Source of the DNA: Dendrobium chrysotoxum
Lineage: Eukaryota > Streptophyta > Magnoliopsida > Asparagales > Orchidaceae
Assembly (NCBI GenBank): GCA_019925795.1
Contig: CM034303.1
Location: 56,839,931 to 56,903,930, forward strand
Reading direction: 5' to 3'
Length of the DNA: 64,000 nucleotides
The position numbers and the translations under genes were made by a program. Positions 34,701 to 46,400 of this stretch are shown here, piece after piece. Under the pieces are notes generated by a model. The model had not been told where the DNA came from, made no database searches, and saw nothing but the letters and a program-made list of their open reading frames with translations. The stretch's first letter is position 1; each line of letters opens with the position of its first letter.

Positions 34701-37700
34701 ATATATGTTATGGTGGAATCTGATTGTGTTGATCAATTGAGTTGTTCTGTTTCCTTGGACCTCAAGTTTGTTGTGCTTGTTGGGGGGTGCGGGGGGTTTA
34801 CCCCCTGCTTAGGTTCCGGTGCGTATCTGAGCGCACCAACGCTGTGTTCCCGAGTGTCTCAGTGTTGAACAACAGAGAGCAGAGCGCCTCAGCAGTATAG
34901 ATACGACGCCGCAGCAGATCAAGACAGAGGTTCAAGCGCAACAGTGCTCCAAAATGGCATCGTAGCGCTGCGGAGGGACTGAATGGCTTTCTTTCTCATT
35001 TTTTTAAAGGTTGCATCCCTTAGGATTATTTACTTGACTTTCTCTTGTATTTTGAGTAGGTGAAAACATTGAGAACAGTGCATGTGAGAAGAGAAGGAGA
35101 CAGCGAGAGAGAAGAGAGATTTGTACTTATTTCTCCCAATTTTTTATGCAGTCAAGATATCCTACTTTATATTTTTCTTGTGTGACTTCTCATTTTCCTT
35201 GCTGTTTGCTGAATTTCTCTACTATTTGCTGAAAATTCCTGCTGTTTTTTGAGAATTCCTGCTGTCTTCTCGTATTCCAACTGCTATTTGGTCTTCCCAA
35301 AGTGGTTGTTTGATCTTCCCATGTTGGTTGTTGGTCTTCCCCATGCCGGACTTCGATTTTCCCTCCTGGCTCTTTGTTTTCCCCTATACCCCTTCGGTTT
35401 CCTTGCTGTCTTTTTTGATGGCTACTCGTTTTCCCTCTTGTGGTTGCTCGGTTTTCCCATTTGTTGAAACATATGTTGGATGCTCTATTTCCTAATTAAT
35501 TAATTGGACTGATTTGGAAGAGTTTTGTGGCTGATTTGGAAGGCTTCTATTGGCTATTTGGGTAGCAAATTTAAGTGAGCATTTAATATCTTTTCCCTTT
35601 CTTTTTCTAATATAAAGTGGCTGATTTCTTTATGAAAGGGATGGAGAGAGTGAGATGTGATGAATTTTTGGAATGTTAAACCTACGGGTTTGTTATAGCT
35701 TGCGAGCTATCCTCTTCTACCTTCCTTCTTATATTTCGTCTCGAACTTCCATCTATTCTTCTCTCCACAATTCTCATTCCACCTGTATCTTTCTTCTCAA
35801 AACTTTGATCAGTCGTAAGGTGTATTGTGTCTTCTTATTTGAAGTTGTAAGGTGTGGTTGTGTTCTAAGGTTTTATTTGTCTATGTTTTAAGGAAAGGAA
35901 GTCTTTAGTTTGCAATTCTAATTTTTTTTTAGATTGCATCAATTTGGTATCAGAGAGTAGATTGTCGTATGTGTGTGTCTTCCTTTCTATTTTAAAATTA
36001 AAAAATAAGGATGACCAAAACAATCAACAAGCCGAAGTTCCAATTCAAGAGAAATATCTCCCATCAGAAATAGCGCAATCAAAACATCTTCAAAGTTCTG
36101 AGGTATTCTAATCAGGGGATAAGATTTCTCCACCATGGGAGAATTGATGCAGTCAAGATATCCTACTTTATATTTTTCTGGTGTGACTTCTCATTTTTCT
36201 TGCTGTTTGCTGAATTTCTCTACTATTTGCTGAAAATTCTTGCTATTTTTTGAAAATTCTTGCTGTCTTCTCGTATTCCTACTGCTATTTGGTCTTCCCA
36301 AAGTTGTTGTTTGATCTTTCCATGTTGGTTGTTGGTCTTCCCCATGCTGGACTTTGGTTTTCCCTCCTGGCTCTTCGTTTTTCCCTATACCCCTTCGGTT
36401 TCCTTGCTGTCTTTTCTGATGGCTGCTCGTTTTCCCTCCTGTGGCTGCTCGGTTTCCCCATTTGTTGAAACCTATGTTGGATGCTTTATTTCCTAATTAA
36501 TTGGACTGATTTGGAAGAGTTTTGTGGCTGATTTGGAAGGCTTCTATTGGCTATTTGGGTGACATTTAATTGAGCATTTAATATCCTTTCCCCTTCTTTT
36601 TCTATATAAAGTGGTTGATTTCTTTATGAAAGGGATGGAGAGAGTGAGATGTGATGAATTTTTAGAATGTGAAACCTGCGGGTTTGTCATAGCTTGCGAG
36701 CTATCCTCTTCTACCTTCCTTCTTATATTTTGTTTTGAACTTCTATCTATTTTTCTCTCCACAGTTCTTATTCCACCTGTATCTTTCTTCTCAAAACTTT
36801 GATTAGTCGTAAGGTGTATTGTGTCTTTTTATTTGAAGTTGTAAGGTGTGGTTGTGTTCTAAGGCTTTTTTTGTCTATGTTTTAAGGAAAGAAAATCTTT
36901 AGTTTGAAATTCTAAGTTTTTTTAAGATTGCATCAATTTTCGTAATGGATTTCTTGGTGTGGTGTGGCTCCATGATTTTTTTCATACTTTGGATTTTTCC
37001 ATGTTAAATCCTGGTGTCCTTTATTTTCCGCTGCTTTTACTTTCTTGCTTGTTTCGTCATTGTGGTGTTACTCTTCATCCCCAACAACTGGTATTAGAGC
37101 GAGGTTTGTCAGATCGAGTGAGAGTAATAACAGACGAAGCAAGGTACAAGATTGAAAGGTTCAATAGTTCAAACTTCACATTCTAGAGGATGCAAATTGA
37201 AGATTTGTTGTATCAGAAGAAGTTATATTTGTCATTGGAAAGAATCACCAAGAAGTCGGATTCTATGACTATGGAGAAATGGGAGTTCTTGATTGGACTG
37301 CGCTAGGATTGATACTACTTTCACTTTCCTCATCTGTTGCATTCAACATTGTAAATGAGAAGACTATAGTAGATCTCATGGCCATACTGAATAAGATGTA
37401 TGAGAAGTCATCGGCCTCAAACAAAGTATTCTTGATGAAGAAGTAATTCAATATGAAGATGTTGAACAACACCCCAACGGCTGAACATCTGAATAATCTG
37501 AACACTGTGATGATCAATTGTGTTCAGTTGGCATCAATTTTGATGATGAGGTGAGAGCATTGCTGTTGTTATCTTCATTGCAAGAAAGTTAGGATGGGCT
37601 TGTTATTGCTGTGAATAACTCTTCAGGAAGTTCAAAGCTGAACTTTGAGGACATTATGGGGTTAATGCTTAATGAAGAGGTTCATAGGAGGGTGAACGAT

Positions 37701-40700
37701 GAATCTTCAAATTTTGCTCTGAATGTTGAAGTAATAGGAAAGAGTTTAGAGAGAAATCCTAGTAGAGGGAGATCAAAATCAAGGAGAGGAAAGTCTACTT
37801 TAAGTAGAGGAAAAGTTATAAGCTGGAGCTATGGAAAGAAAGGTTACTTGAAGAAAGACTGTATAGTTCCAAAGAAGGGCAGTGGTGGGGGTCAAGACAA
37901 AAATCATTTTGCAAATGTATCTGCAAAAGAATAATGTTAGTCAGATTTTCTAATTTTATCTCTGGACAATTCTAAATCTTAGATGATAGATTCATGTGCT
38001 TCTTTACATGCAAGTCCTAACAAGGAGGTATTTAAGAATTATACGCAAGGTGATTTGAGTAAAGTGTATCTCGGGGATAACAAGCCCTGCAATATTGTTG
38101 GACAGGGAGATACTGATATTAGAATATTGGATGGATCAATTTGGAGACTCAAAGAATGTTGGGCATGTTTCTTGTCTGAAGAGGAGTTTAGTTCTATGAG
38201 TCAGCTTGCCAACTAAGGCCATGTGATATCATTCACCGGAGACACGTGGAAGGAGAAAAAGGGGTTATGGTTATAGCTTGTGGTAATATTGAAGGCACCA
38301 TGTATGTTATCAATAGAAGAGCAGATTTTATTGGAGTAACAAATTCAAATGTTGATGAGGACTTTGGCATCGAAGGCTTGATCATATGAGTAAGAAATGT
38401 ATGCATTCACTTCTTATTAGAGGAAAACTTCATGGTTCAAAATCTAAAGATTTAGATTTTTGTGTAGATTATGTACATGGAAAGCAACATAGGGCAAGTT
38501 TTTCAAATACCGGTTCAAAGGTCAAGTTAAAGAAGTTGGAGTTAGTGCATATTGATGTATGGGGTCCTACTCCAGTTACTTTTATAGGAGGATCTTTATA
38601 TTTTGTCACATTTATTGATAATCATAGTATGAATGTATGGTGCACTTCTTAAAACACAAGTCAGATGTGTTTGATGTTTTTAAGAAGTGGAAACTATGGT
38701 TGAGATTGAGACAGGTTTGAAGCTCAAGTATCTAAGATCAGATAACAGTGGTGAGTATCGTGATAAAAAGTTCAAGGAGTATTATGCTTTGAATGGGATC
38801 AGGCATGAGTTCACTGTTCCAAGAACACAACAGTAGAATGGTGTTACAGAGCGCATGAATAGAACTATCATTGAGCGTGCCAGGAGCATAAGGTACATGT
38901 TGGTCTACCCAAGTAGTTCTGGGCAGAGGCAATGAATACTGCAGTTTATCTGATCTATCGTAATCCTTCAGTTCTTTTGAATGAGGGGTTACCTGAGGAA
39001 GCCTAGAGTGGAAAGGAGATTAGTATATCCTACCTCAAATTTTTTGTTGTTCATCCTATGTTCATGTTAATGCATGATCTAAAAGTAAACTTGATTCAAA
39101 ATCAATCAAATATATATTTATTGGATATGGCTCAGATGAATTTGGCTACACATTCTGGGATTATCAGAATCAGAATTCATCAGGAGCAGGAATGTTAAAT
39201 TCAATGAAAATGAAATATATAAGGATAGAGATAGAACTCCTGAAGGTTCTTCCAAATATGTTGAAATTGAGGATGATGATGATCAAGAAGACAAAGCTGA
39301 TGGATCACAGAGATTACCTCAGACTCCTGCTACTAAAATTAGGAGATCTAGCAGAATCTCAAGGCCAATACAAAGATATTCCCCTTCCTTGTACTATATA
39401 TTGTTGATAGATAGTGGTGAATCATAGTGTTATGATGAAGCCATTCAAGTTGATGTCAAAGAAGTGGGAGCAAGCCATGGATGATGAGATGTGTTCACTT
39501 GAATTGAATCAGACTTGGGAGTTGACAGAGCTACCAAATTACAAAAAAGCATTGCAGAACAAATGGGTTTACAGACTGAAAGAAGAACCTGATGGTAGCG
39601 AACGCTAAAAGATCAGGCTTGTAGTTAAAGGTTTTCAGCAAAGAAAGAAGTGGACTTTACTGAAATTTTCTCTCCAGTGGTAAATATGACTACAATCAGA
39701 GTTATACCGAGCATGCTAGTAGTGGAGGATTTACATCTAGAGCAGATGGATGTAAAGATAGCATTTCTTCATAGTGACCTTGATGAAGAGTTGTATATGA
39801 TGCAACCTCAGGGATATATGATCATATGTAATGAAGATCTGGTATGTAGGCTCAGGAGGAGCTTATACGAGCTGAAGCAGGCACCAAGATAGTGGTACAA
39901 GAGATTTGACAAGCTTATATCAAATAATGGGTACGCTAAGTGCCAGGCTGATCATTGTTATTTTTTCAAATATTTTGATAACTGTTATATTATTTTGATT
40001 TTGTATATGGATGACATGCTGGTTACAGTGTTAAATATGAAGAAGATAAAATATCTAAAAGAACAGTTATCAAAGGAGTTTGGAATGAAAGATCTGGGCC
40101 AGCAAAAAAATTCTTTGTATGAGAATCAGTAGAGATAGAAGTGTGGGTATACTGAAGTTGTCTTAGGCTGAGTATATTGAAAAGATGCTTTAGAGATTCA
40201 ACGTGAGTGAAGCAAAGTCAGTTTGCACTCCCTTGTGTAGGCACTTTCAGTTATCCAAGAAACAATCGCCTAAATCTAAAGCAGAGGAAGAACAGATGAA
40301 TAAGACTCCATATGCTTCAGCAGTTGGAAGTATAATGTATACTATAATCTGCACAAGATCTGATATAGCATATGCAGTGGGAGTAGTCAGCAGATTTATG
40401 AGTAACCCAGGCAAACTTTCTTGGGAGGCATTTATGTGGATTCTCAGATACTTGAGAGGATCAGTTGACAAAACTCTTTGCTTTGATGGTATAAGGATTG
40501 ATCTACAGGGTTATGTAGATTTTGATCTTACTGGAGATCATGATGGTAGGAGAAGCACAACAGGTTAAATCTTCACTTTGGGAAAGACTGCAGTCGATTG
40601 GATTTTAAAGTTACAAAAGATTGTTGCGTTCTCAACCATAGAAGCGAAGTACGTTGCTATCACTGAGGCTAGCAAGGAGATGATTTGGTTGCAAAGTTTC

Positions 40701-43700
40701 TTGATAGAACTTGGTAAGGGGCAAAGGAATGGGAAGCTACATAGCGATAGCATTAGTGCTATACATCTAGCCAAGAATGCTGCATTTCATGCAAGGACGA
40801 AGCACATCCAGCTTCGATATCATTTCATCAGGTCGCTTCTGGAGGATGGTCAATTATCTTTGGAGAAGATACACACGATCGAGAATCCTACAGATATGCT
40901 GACGAAGACTGTGATAATTGATAAATAGAAGCTATGTGTAGCTTCGGTTGGCCTTCATGGAGGATGAGAGCAGGGGTGAGCCACACTACAGGTACTATAA
41001 TTGGTGGTGCATATCGAAAGAAAGATTGATTGCAATCAGTTTTCAAGTGGGAGTTTTTTATGTGTGGAATCTGATTATGTTGATCAATCGGGTTGTTATG
41101 TTGCCTCGGACCTCAAGTTTGTCGTGTTTGTTGGGGGTGCGTACCCGAGCGCCCCAGTGCTGAACTATAGAGAGCAGAGCACCGCAGTGGTTTAGATACG
41201 GCGCTGCAACTGATTAAGACAGAGGTTCAAGCACCGCAACACTCCAAACTGGCGCCGCAACGCTGCGAGAAGGACTAGACGGTTTTTTTTCTCATTTTTT
41301 TGAAGGGTTACATCCCTTGGGGTTATTTACTTGACTTTCTTGTATTTTGAATGGGTGAAAACATTGAGACTGATGCATGTGAGAAGAGAAGGAGAGAGCG
41401 AGAGATAAGAGAAATCTGTACTTATTTCTCTCAATTTTCATAGTGGATTTCTTGGTGTGATATGACTCTGTGGTATTTTTTCCTATTTTGGATTTTTCAC
41501 GTTAAATCCTAGTGTTCTTTACTTTCTGTTGACTTTACTTTCTTGTTTGTTTCGTCATTGTGGTGTTTACTCCTCATCCCCAACAATATAGACCAAATCT
41601 CATAGTTTAACATCAATAATATATTTTAAAGTCCTCTTAAGTGGGTGAGAAAATTGAGAATTGCGACCTTTCCTTAAAAACTAATCTAGGATATAGAAAA
41701 TAAATTATGATAAAGACATTACATTTCTATTTAAACAGGAAGACAACTGTAGGATACAGATTATTATGTCAAGAAAGAAATAAATAGGCATGACCTTTCT
41801 ATGAAAACAAATCTATGACATAGAAAAATATTATTATGCAAATCAATATTCTGTGTCATGATGTCAAACTCTTAAAATATCTTAAACCGTCATCCTATTT
41901 TTGGAATCCAAAAATGTACGAAAGAAATTGAGAAATCATTCACCGGAAGGTATTTTCACTGGCATGCTCATCGGTTTAGGAAAGAAACAACTAATTGTGC
42001 AGCATAGCTTCCGTTACGTTATAACGCATTATTCGATCATTTGAATATGTATTATTAAAAAAAACTTACTAAAATAATGTGCAAAGGATAAATTAGAAAA
42101 ACACCTATGAACCAATGGTGGCTCGCACTCATGATGGAGGTAACAGAGAGCCTCCGCCGCTCCTGTTGCAATCTTCAACCTGGTTATCCAATCCAGAGAC
42201 TGTAAGCCCTCATCTTCCTGCGCTGCCTTTCTATAAAGTGCATTAACTAAATCACGATGAGGCATTTGTTTATAAACAAGAAATCTCTCATTCTCATTCT
42301 CCATACAATGTCCCATAAAAGGAACCAATCTCTCATGAGAAAATCTGGCAAAGAAATTCAATTCCACCTGATAAGCTTCCTTATTGACACTGCTCATGTC
42401 TATTCTCTTCACGACCACATGATTCCCATTTTCCAAAACTCCCTGGTAGATATCTCCTGACTTCCCATGTTTGATTAGGTTCCCCTCACCAAAATCCGAG
42501 GTTGCATGTGCCAATTGCACAAATGTGAAGACCTCTCCCACTGCTGGCAAGTTGACACCAACTGAAGGAAGTGGTTCCTTGCCTCCTTCAGGGGCAGATG
42601 GAGCAGCATGCGGAATCACCTCCCTCTGATCAGATGAATGGCTTCTGCGCCAACAAAAACACAGCAACAGACAAATTACTACAAACACTAGGAGGGCCGT
42701 TCCTCCAACAACTGCTGCCACAATATACTTCCAAGTGTTCTTGCTTTTGGATGAGCTGGAGCTGGAGCTAGGGGGAGGTGGAATTGGATTCCCAGACCCA
42801 TCATAGGTTATCCCTCTCTCCTTATAGAACTCCTGACAGTCAGCCTGGCTTCTTTGGTTCGAGGCATTCTGAAAGCAATTTGATTTAACAGATAAATTAC
42901 TGCTAGCACTATTGTGAGGCACAGAACCTTGCAAGTAATTATCTGATAGATCCACATAATTAAAAGTAGAAAGCAGGATTGCAAAACCAGAAGAAATAGA
43001 ACCATACAAGAGATTATGCGATACATTAAATGAACCACCGCTGGAGCCATTGGCTTTGATCGCTGAAAGCTCCGGCAGACTGCCCGTAAAGTTGTTGTAG
43101 GCGACATCAAGAAATCGCAACTTCGATAAAGACCACAATGAATCCGGGAGCTCGCCAGACAAGTTGTTCCGGCTCAATGTGATTAACTCAAGCTGTTTTA
43201 TACTGGAGAAGAGGCTAACCCCTATAGAGCCACTGAATAAATTGCTACCCAAGTTTAGATTACGCAAGCTCCTGAGCTTGTTCAATCCACGAGACAATGC
43301 TCCGGACAAAGAATTGAACCCGAGATCGAGGGTGACGAGGGAAGAGAGGTTGCCTAGCTGCCGAGGAATGGAGCCAGTGAGACTGTTATTGGCGAGAATT
43401 AGAGTTTTCAGCTGCCGCAAAGCTCCTATCTCCGAAGGCACAGTACCGGTGAGGAAATTGGAGGACAAGTCAAGATACGAGAGACTGCCGAGGCCGATAA
43501 GCGCCACAGGGATATCGCCAGAGAGCGCGTTTCGAGAGAGGTCGAGGACTGAGAGGTTTCTCAATTGGCCGATGGTTGGGGGTATGTTACCGGTGATGGA
43601 GTTCTCAGCGAGAGAAAGCACGTTGAGACCGCCTGCGAGAATATAAGGTATGTCCCCGGACACCGAGGCGCGACGGAGATCAATAACGGCGATAGATGGG

Positions 43701-44074
43701 GGGAGCCGGCTTCCGAACCAGTTTGGAATGGAGCCGGCGAGAGTGAACCCGGTGGCGTTGAAGGAAACCAGGCGTGTCAGGTTCTGGATACCTTCGACCG
43801 CGAATCGAGGGTTCCGGCGGCCGAGCCGCGTCCGCCGGAGACCGTATAGGTTGAGAGAAACGACCCGCCCGCTCGTGTCGCAGCCGACGCCTGCCCATGA
43901 GGAGCACGGGTCAGCCCGACGGGGCCAGTCTCGCGCGCGCAGACCCAGCGAAGCGCGAAGACGAAAGAGTGCCGCGAGATCCACGGCGGAGCTGAGGTTT
44001 TGCCCGACGGCGAAAGTGAGGAGGAAGGAAGTGAGGAAGAGGAAAAGAAGCCAACGGAGGAGGAGCGTAGGCAT
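22710..44074 (-). CDS. LRR receptor-like pseudokinase, At2g16250-like (4 exons)
   Basis: The exons are 44074-42105, 31362-31234, 23403-23381 (23 nt) and 23284-22710, totalling 2,697 nt and 898 aa with all phases consistent. Residues 1-24 are a signal peptide (LLFLFLTSFLLTFAVGQ). An LRR N-cap with CSSWAGVGC follows, then about ten LRRs to about residue 400. The membrane helix is near 450-475. The kinase-like domain runs from about 530: a glycine loop reduced to KHGKSGDIYQG, Lys near 556 in VVVKR, and an HRDIQASSILLD catalytic loop at 656. Here the usual Lys and Asn are Gln and Ser. The DFG position reads GSL in FEVRLGSLSN, so the Mg-binding Asp is missing, and DVYCFG is retained. Arabidopsis At2g16250 is recalled as similarly atypical. 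It is probably a plasma-membrane co-receptor or scaffold rather than an active kinase. The tail is Ser/Arg-rich. Introns 1 and 2 (10.7 and 7.8 kb) carry retrotransposons. Confidence 0.9.
23555..23857 (-). repeat. 3' LTR of the Gypsy element
   Basis: A 303-bp copy with two differences from the LTR at 28361-28663 (A/G in the AACAATAAAG stretch, G/A in TATATAGTTG). The polypurine tract abuts it at 23858-23875. Confidence 0.95.
23855..28272 (-). pseudogene. Gypsy gag-pol, broken
   Basis: Gag (28272-27229) carries the retrotrans_gag core (IPFFEGRLHIEDYLDW) and reaches a CCHC zinc knuckle that is interrupted by a TGA at its third residue. An aspartic-protease-like region follows from 27171 (CDLLIDNGYTENIVS, where the active-site DSG-type motif reads DNG). 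The RT frame shifts at an A-run near 26238. RT motifs are intact in 26252-25404 (FSKLDLRSGYHQIRI, YFDDILIYSKS). The frame shifts again near 25430 into RNase H, continues into integrase in 25245-24190 (HHCC-type zinc region, then DFILGLPRT and a conserved DRDVKF), and shifts once more near 24190 before the C-terminus. No intact polyprotein exists in this copy. Confidence 0.9.
28342..28359 (-). other. Primer-binding site of the Gypsy element
   Basis: Directly inside the 5' LTR the minus strand reads TTGGTATCAAAGCCGG, close to the complement of the plant initiator-Met tRNA 3' end (TGGTATCAGAGC), with one substitution. Confidence 0.8.
28361..28663 (-). repeat. 5' LTR of the Gypsy element
   Basis: A 303-bp direct repeat; in plus-strand reading it begins TGGTGTAGCACC and ends GCACCGCATCA. 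It is the upstream LTR for the minus-strand element. Confidence 0.95.
28669..31233 (-). other. Intron 2 of the receptor pseudokinase, right part
   Basis: No gene. A T-run followed by a GGGTGGGGGGCGGGGG stretch lies at 30222-30263. The segment from about 29290 to 30170 looks like old transposon DNA by its mixed composition, but I could not assign it. Confidence 0.5.
31363..34700 (-). other. Intron 1 of the receptor pseudokinase, left part
   Basis: AT-rich intronic sequence containing a hAT transposase scrap (33461-33610). A 10-bp inverted repeat (ATGCGGATCG and CGATCCGCAT, at about 34590 and 34640) lies just outside the Copia insertion. No other feature is recognised. Confidence 0.55.
33461..33610 (+). 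pseudogene. hAT transposase dimerisation-domain relic
   Basis: The plus strand reads LKLTLVLLIAIASVGRGFST followed by IFKSQLQD, a stop, then IGDQGIKSLALTKK. This matches the C-terminal hAT dimerisation motif (ALxLxVATASVERxFSxMxxxKSxLRNxxGD). Two stops and the absence of the rest of the transposase show it is a fragment. Confidence 0.75.
35144..35941 (+). repeat. 5' LTR of the TRIM-like element
   Basis: A 798-bp direct repeat of 36145-36935. Short frames within it (Phe/Leu-rich) arise from TC-rich sequence and are not genes. Confidence 0.9.
36145..36935 (+). repeat. 3' LTR of the TRIM-like element
   Basis: A 791-bp partner of 35144-35941, starting TGATGCAGTC and ending GATTGCATCA. Confidence 0.9.
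37140..40928 (+). pseudogene. Copia gag-pol, broken
   Basis: The gag start (YKIERFNSSNFTF, stop, RMQIEDLLYQKK) and a partial zinc knuckle near 37830 are followed by a protease-like DSCASLHASP at 37990. The GAG-pre-integrase and integrase start lie at 38386-38650 (LVHIDVWGPTPV), RT at 39414-40080 (EQAMDDEMCSLE, DVKIAFLHSDLDEELYM, then YMDDMLV near 40005), and RNase H at 40203-40928 (KHIQLRYHFIRSLLEDG, then ENPTDMLTK). Stops and shifts separate nearly all blocks. Confidence 0.9.
41056..41585 (+). repeat. 3' LTR of the Copia element
   Basis: A 530-bp copy matching both halves of the 5' LTR. Its first bases read TTTTATGTG where the 5' copy reads TGTTATGG, so the TG terminus is mutated. Confidence 0.88.
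41591..42104 (-). other. Intron 1 of the receptor pseudokinase, right end
   Basis: Intronic DNA between the Copia insertion and exon 1. The donor is CATAG|GTGTTT at 42105/42104. Nothing else is seen. Confidence 0.6.
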
Positions 44075-46400
44075 GGCGTGGAGAAGATGGCGATCGAACT
44101 CAGCGCCACCGGTTTCGCCGGAATTCCGGCATTGCCGGTGACCGGCTGTTCTGCTAAATTAAGTTTTGGGAATAATTGGATAAAAGTGGGTGGCGGATTT
44201 GGGAAATTAAGTAAACATCTGAGTATCTGAGCTGCGCGGTCGCGGCTGCCCTCTCCCAGCTGAGGCGAGGGAGAGAAAGAGAGAGCTGCCAGTTTTGAAA
44301 GGTTTGTATTAATGAGCAAAAAGAGTTTTCCAACTGTCCCCACGATGGTGAAGACAGAGAAAATAGGAATTAATGAGATTAAAATATAAAACAAAAGGCT
44401 TTCTTTTTTGGTGGGGTTTACGAATAAATCCTAATTTTATAAAAATTTTGTGGTTCAAATATGAGGTTAAAAATTTTTGGACTCTGACATATCTGTGAAA
44501 TTTTTATATTTTTATTTATAAATTTGTCCCCCGTGAAAGTTAACGTTGATTCCGCCCCTGATGAAGAGGTAAGTTTAATGAGCATTGAGAATCACCGAGT
44601 TAGTCCACCTCCTAAAAATAGTGGCATGGCCTAAAAAATGATAATCGGCTGACATATAAAGGCTATAGGAGCCACTTAAAATGATCAAAGAAACCTCCAA
44701 ATGGCAAACAAGTCACAAACTAAATATATCAAATGAGACGAGCGAAGAACATTGTGGAGACAATCAAGAGTTACTTGATCCATACATCATGCTCATAGAG
44801 GTGGCAACAAAAAAGTCATGTGAACCACCGAGTTTTAGTTTGAAATTTATATATGTGATGTATGTGTAAATTTATCCTAATATCTCAAATATAAAAAAGA
44901 AAAAAAAAACTTTTCACTGAAATCACAGAAGTGAGTCAGTTACGTTAAACAATAATCCAGGGAAGGAATGGTAAATAATAGAAAAATATTTTAATTATTG
45001 CATTGATGCACCTTCTCACATGTTCTTCAACGCATGATCTCACCGTCCCAATTGAAAATTATGATCACCATAAAATAATAATAAAAGTAGGAACGTACAC
45101 AAGCTGATTAAGAAATAATTATATATGACGCGTTACTAAGATCTTCCATTAAAGACAGATAGGTTCAGTGAAGACTTTTATGTGTTGCGGCTATGCTATC
45201 AGAATATTCTCAGCTGCCGTCCATTGTTTATTAGTCAACCAAAGCTCACATCTTTGGTTTGAAATGTGAAATCGATTTGATTACCTAATCCACGTGGATG
45301 TCAACGGAACAGGTCATACCATATAATAATTTTTTAATCTGATTTTATAAGCAAGAATCAGACTTATTCTATTGATTTTATATTTTTTATTTTTTTATAT
45401 ATACGTACGTGCTCATACTTTTTACATAAAAATGAAAACATTCCGCATAATTTTTGCAGAGAAAATAAAGTATTTGAAAGCATTTTATTTGACAGGCTGA
45501 GGGTATAAAACTTTATTAAAATAATATATATATATATATTTGTTTTCTTAAGCATGTGACTAATATCGATCGCCCATCATGATTTTAAGGAGTGAAAAAA
45601 GCACATTATTAGAACAAATGTATATAGAAAACGTTCACTTATTTCTTATGTAAATATTTTCATCAGGTTGAAAATAATTGGAGGCGAGCGAAACGTTCGT
45701 GATATATATCCATAAAACTCACTTGATCAGCATGAATTTCAAGATAATATTCCAATTAGAAACTTTTTTAGAATTATATTCCAGACCTAACTCTGGTATT
45801 AGCATATTTATAGTTGAAATGAAAATTTCAATGAAACAAATCCATGGACACCCCATTGGTACGATTCAACTCCAAATAATGTGTGCTTAAAGAATCAAAC
45901 AATCATCAAATTCTATGTGCTTATAATCAAACCGAGTGCTTTGACAAGACAATACGATGAGCTTAAAATCATTTGATTCTAATATCATGAAAATACTCAA
46001 ATGCTGGATAAAAGATCTATGATCAATATGGGATTAATATGAGTCGTTTGATAGAATATTTCGTAAGGCTATACCCTTAATTAGAGATGTAAATTGGTAA
46101 GTTGGAAAAGTACAGGTAACTATAGAGTACCATACTTAAGTCCTTTTCTAGGGAAAATTTTTAAAAAAAAAGTGAGAGATAGTTTTTAATTAAAATATAC
46201 TAATTCAAATTAAATTAGAACAAAATTATAATTCTCATATTTATTTTGATATGAGTGTATAATAAATTTAAAGTTTAATCATAGATTATACTAATCTAAA
46301 AAATTAATATGATGAACTTAGTCCTTTACAAAATTAATGAATCTCCTATGAATATATAATAACAATTAACTAATTTTCTCATGTCCAGATAGGACATTCA
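44075..46400. other. Upstream region of the receptor gene and intergenic DNA
   Basis: The first 300 bp are moderately GC-rich and probably hold the 5' untranslated region and promoter of the minus-strand receptor gene. The rest is AT-rich with a short (AT)n run at 45519-45539. No gene is recognised. Confidence 0.5.

Larger units (their letters stand above)
35144..36935 (+). mobile_element. TRIM-like LTR element nested in the Copia LTR (TSD ATTTT)
   Basis: A 1,792-bp element with LTRs at 35144-35941 and 36145-36935 and only 203 bp between them. Termini are TGATGCAGTC (first copy mutated to TTATGCAGTC) and GATTGCATCA. ATTTT is duplicated at 35139-35143 and 36936-36940. The internal part begins with a tRNA-Met primer site (TTTGGTATCAGAGAG) and ends with a short purine-rich stretch (CCATGGGAGAAT). 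It encodes at most a dozen residues of gag-like leader, so it must have moved with proteins from another element. TATATAAAGTGG in the second LTR (about 36602) is a TATA candidate. The two LTRs differ at many sites. Confidence 0.9.
34706..37086 (+). repeat. 5' LTR of the Copia element, interrupted
   Basis: Two LTR parts, 34706-35143 and 36941-37086, are separated by a TRIM-like insertion. The left part starts TGTTATGGTGG; the right part ends in CATCCCCAACA, as does the 3' LTR. Confidence 0.9.
34706..41585 (+). mobile_element. Ty1/Copia LTR retrotransposon (TSD ATATA), disrupted
   Basis: A 6,880-bp element in intron 1 of the receptor gene, opposite to the gene's direction. ATATA flanks it at 34701-34705 and 41586-41590. 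The 3' LTR is 530 bp; the 5' LTR is split by another element. The primer site ACTGGTATTAGAGC follows the 5' LTR at 37087, and a CAAGTGGGAG polypurine tract precedes the 3' LTR. Gene order is gag, protease, integrase, RT, RNase H as in Tnt1-type Copia elements. The LTRs have diverged clearly, with several indels, so the insertion is much older than the Gypsy element in the next intron. Confidence 0.93.

Noticed and set aside
35249..36496. Phe/Leu-rich frames resembling membrane proteins
   Set aside because: They occur in both LTRs of the TRIM-like element and arise from TTTTCC-rich DNA; each is short and lacks a family.
43164..44141. Long plus-strand ORFs opposite the LRR exon
   Set aside because: They are antisense to leucine-rich repeats, a common source of spurious long frames.
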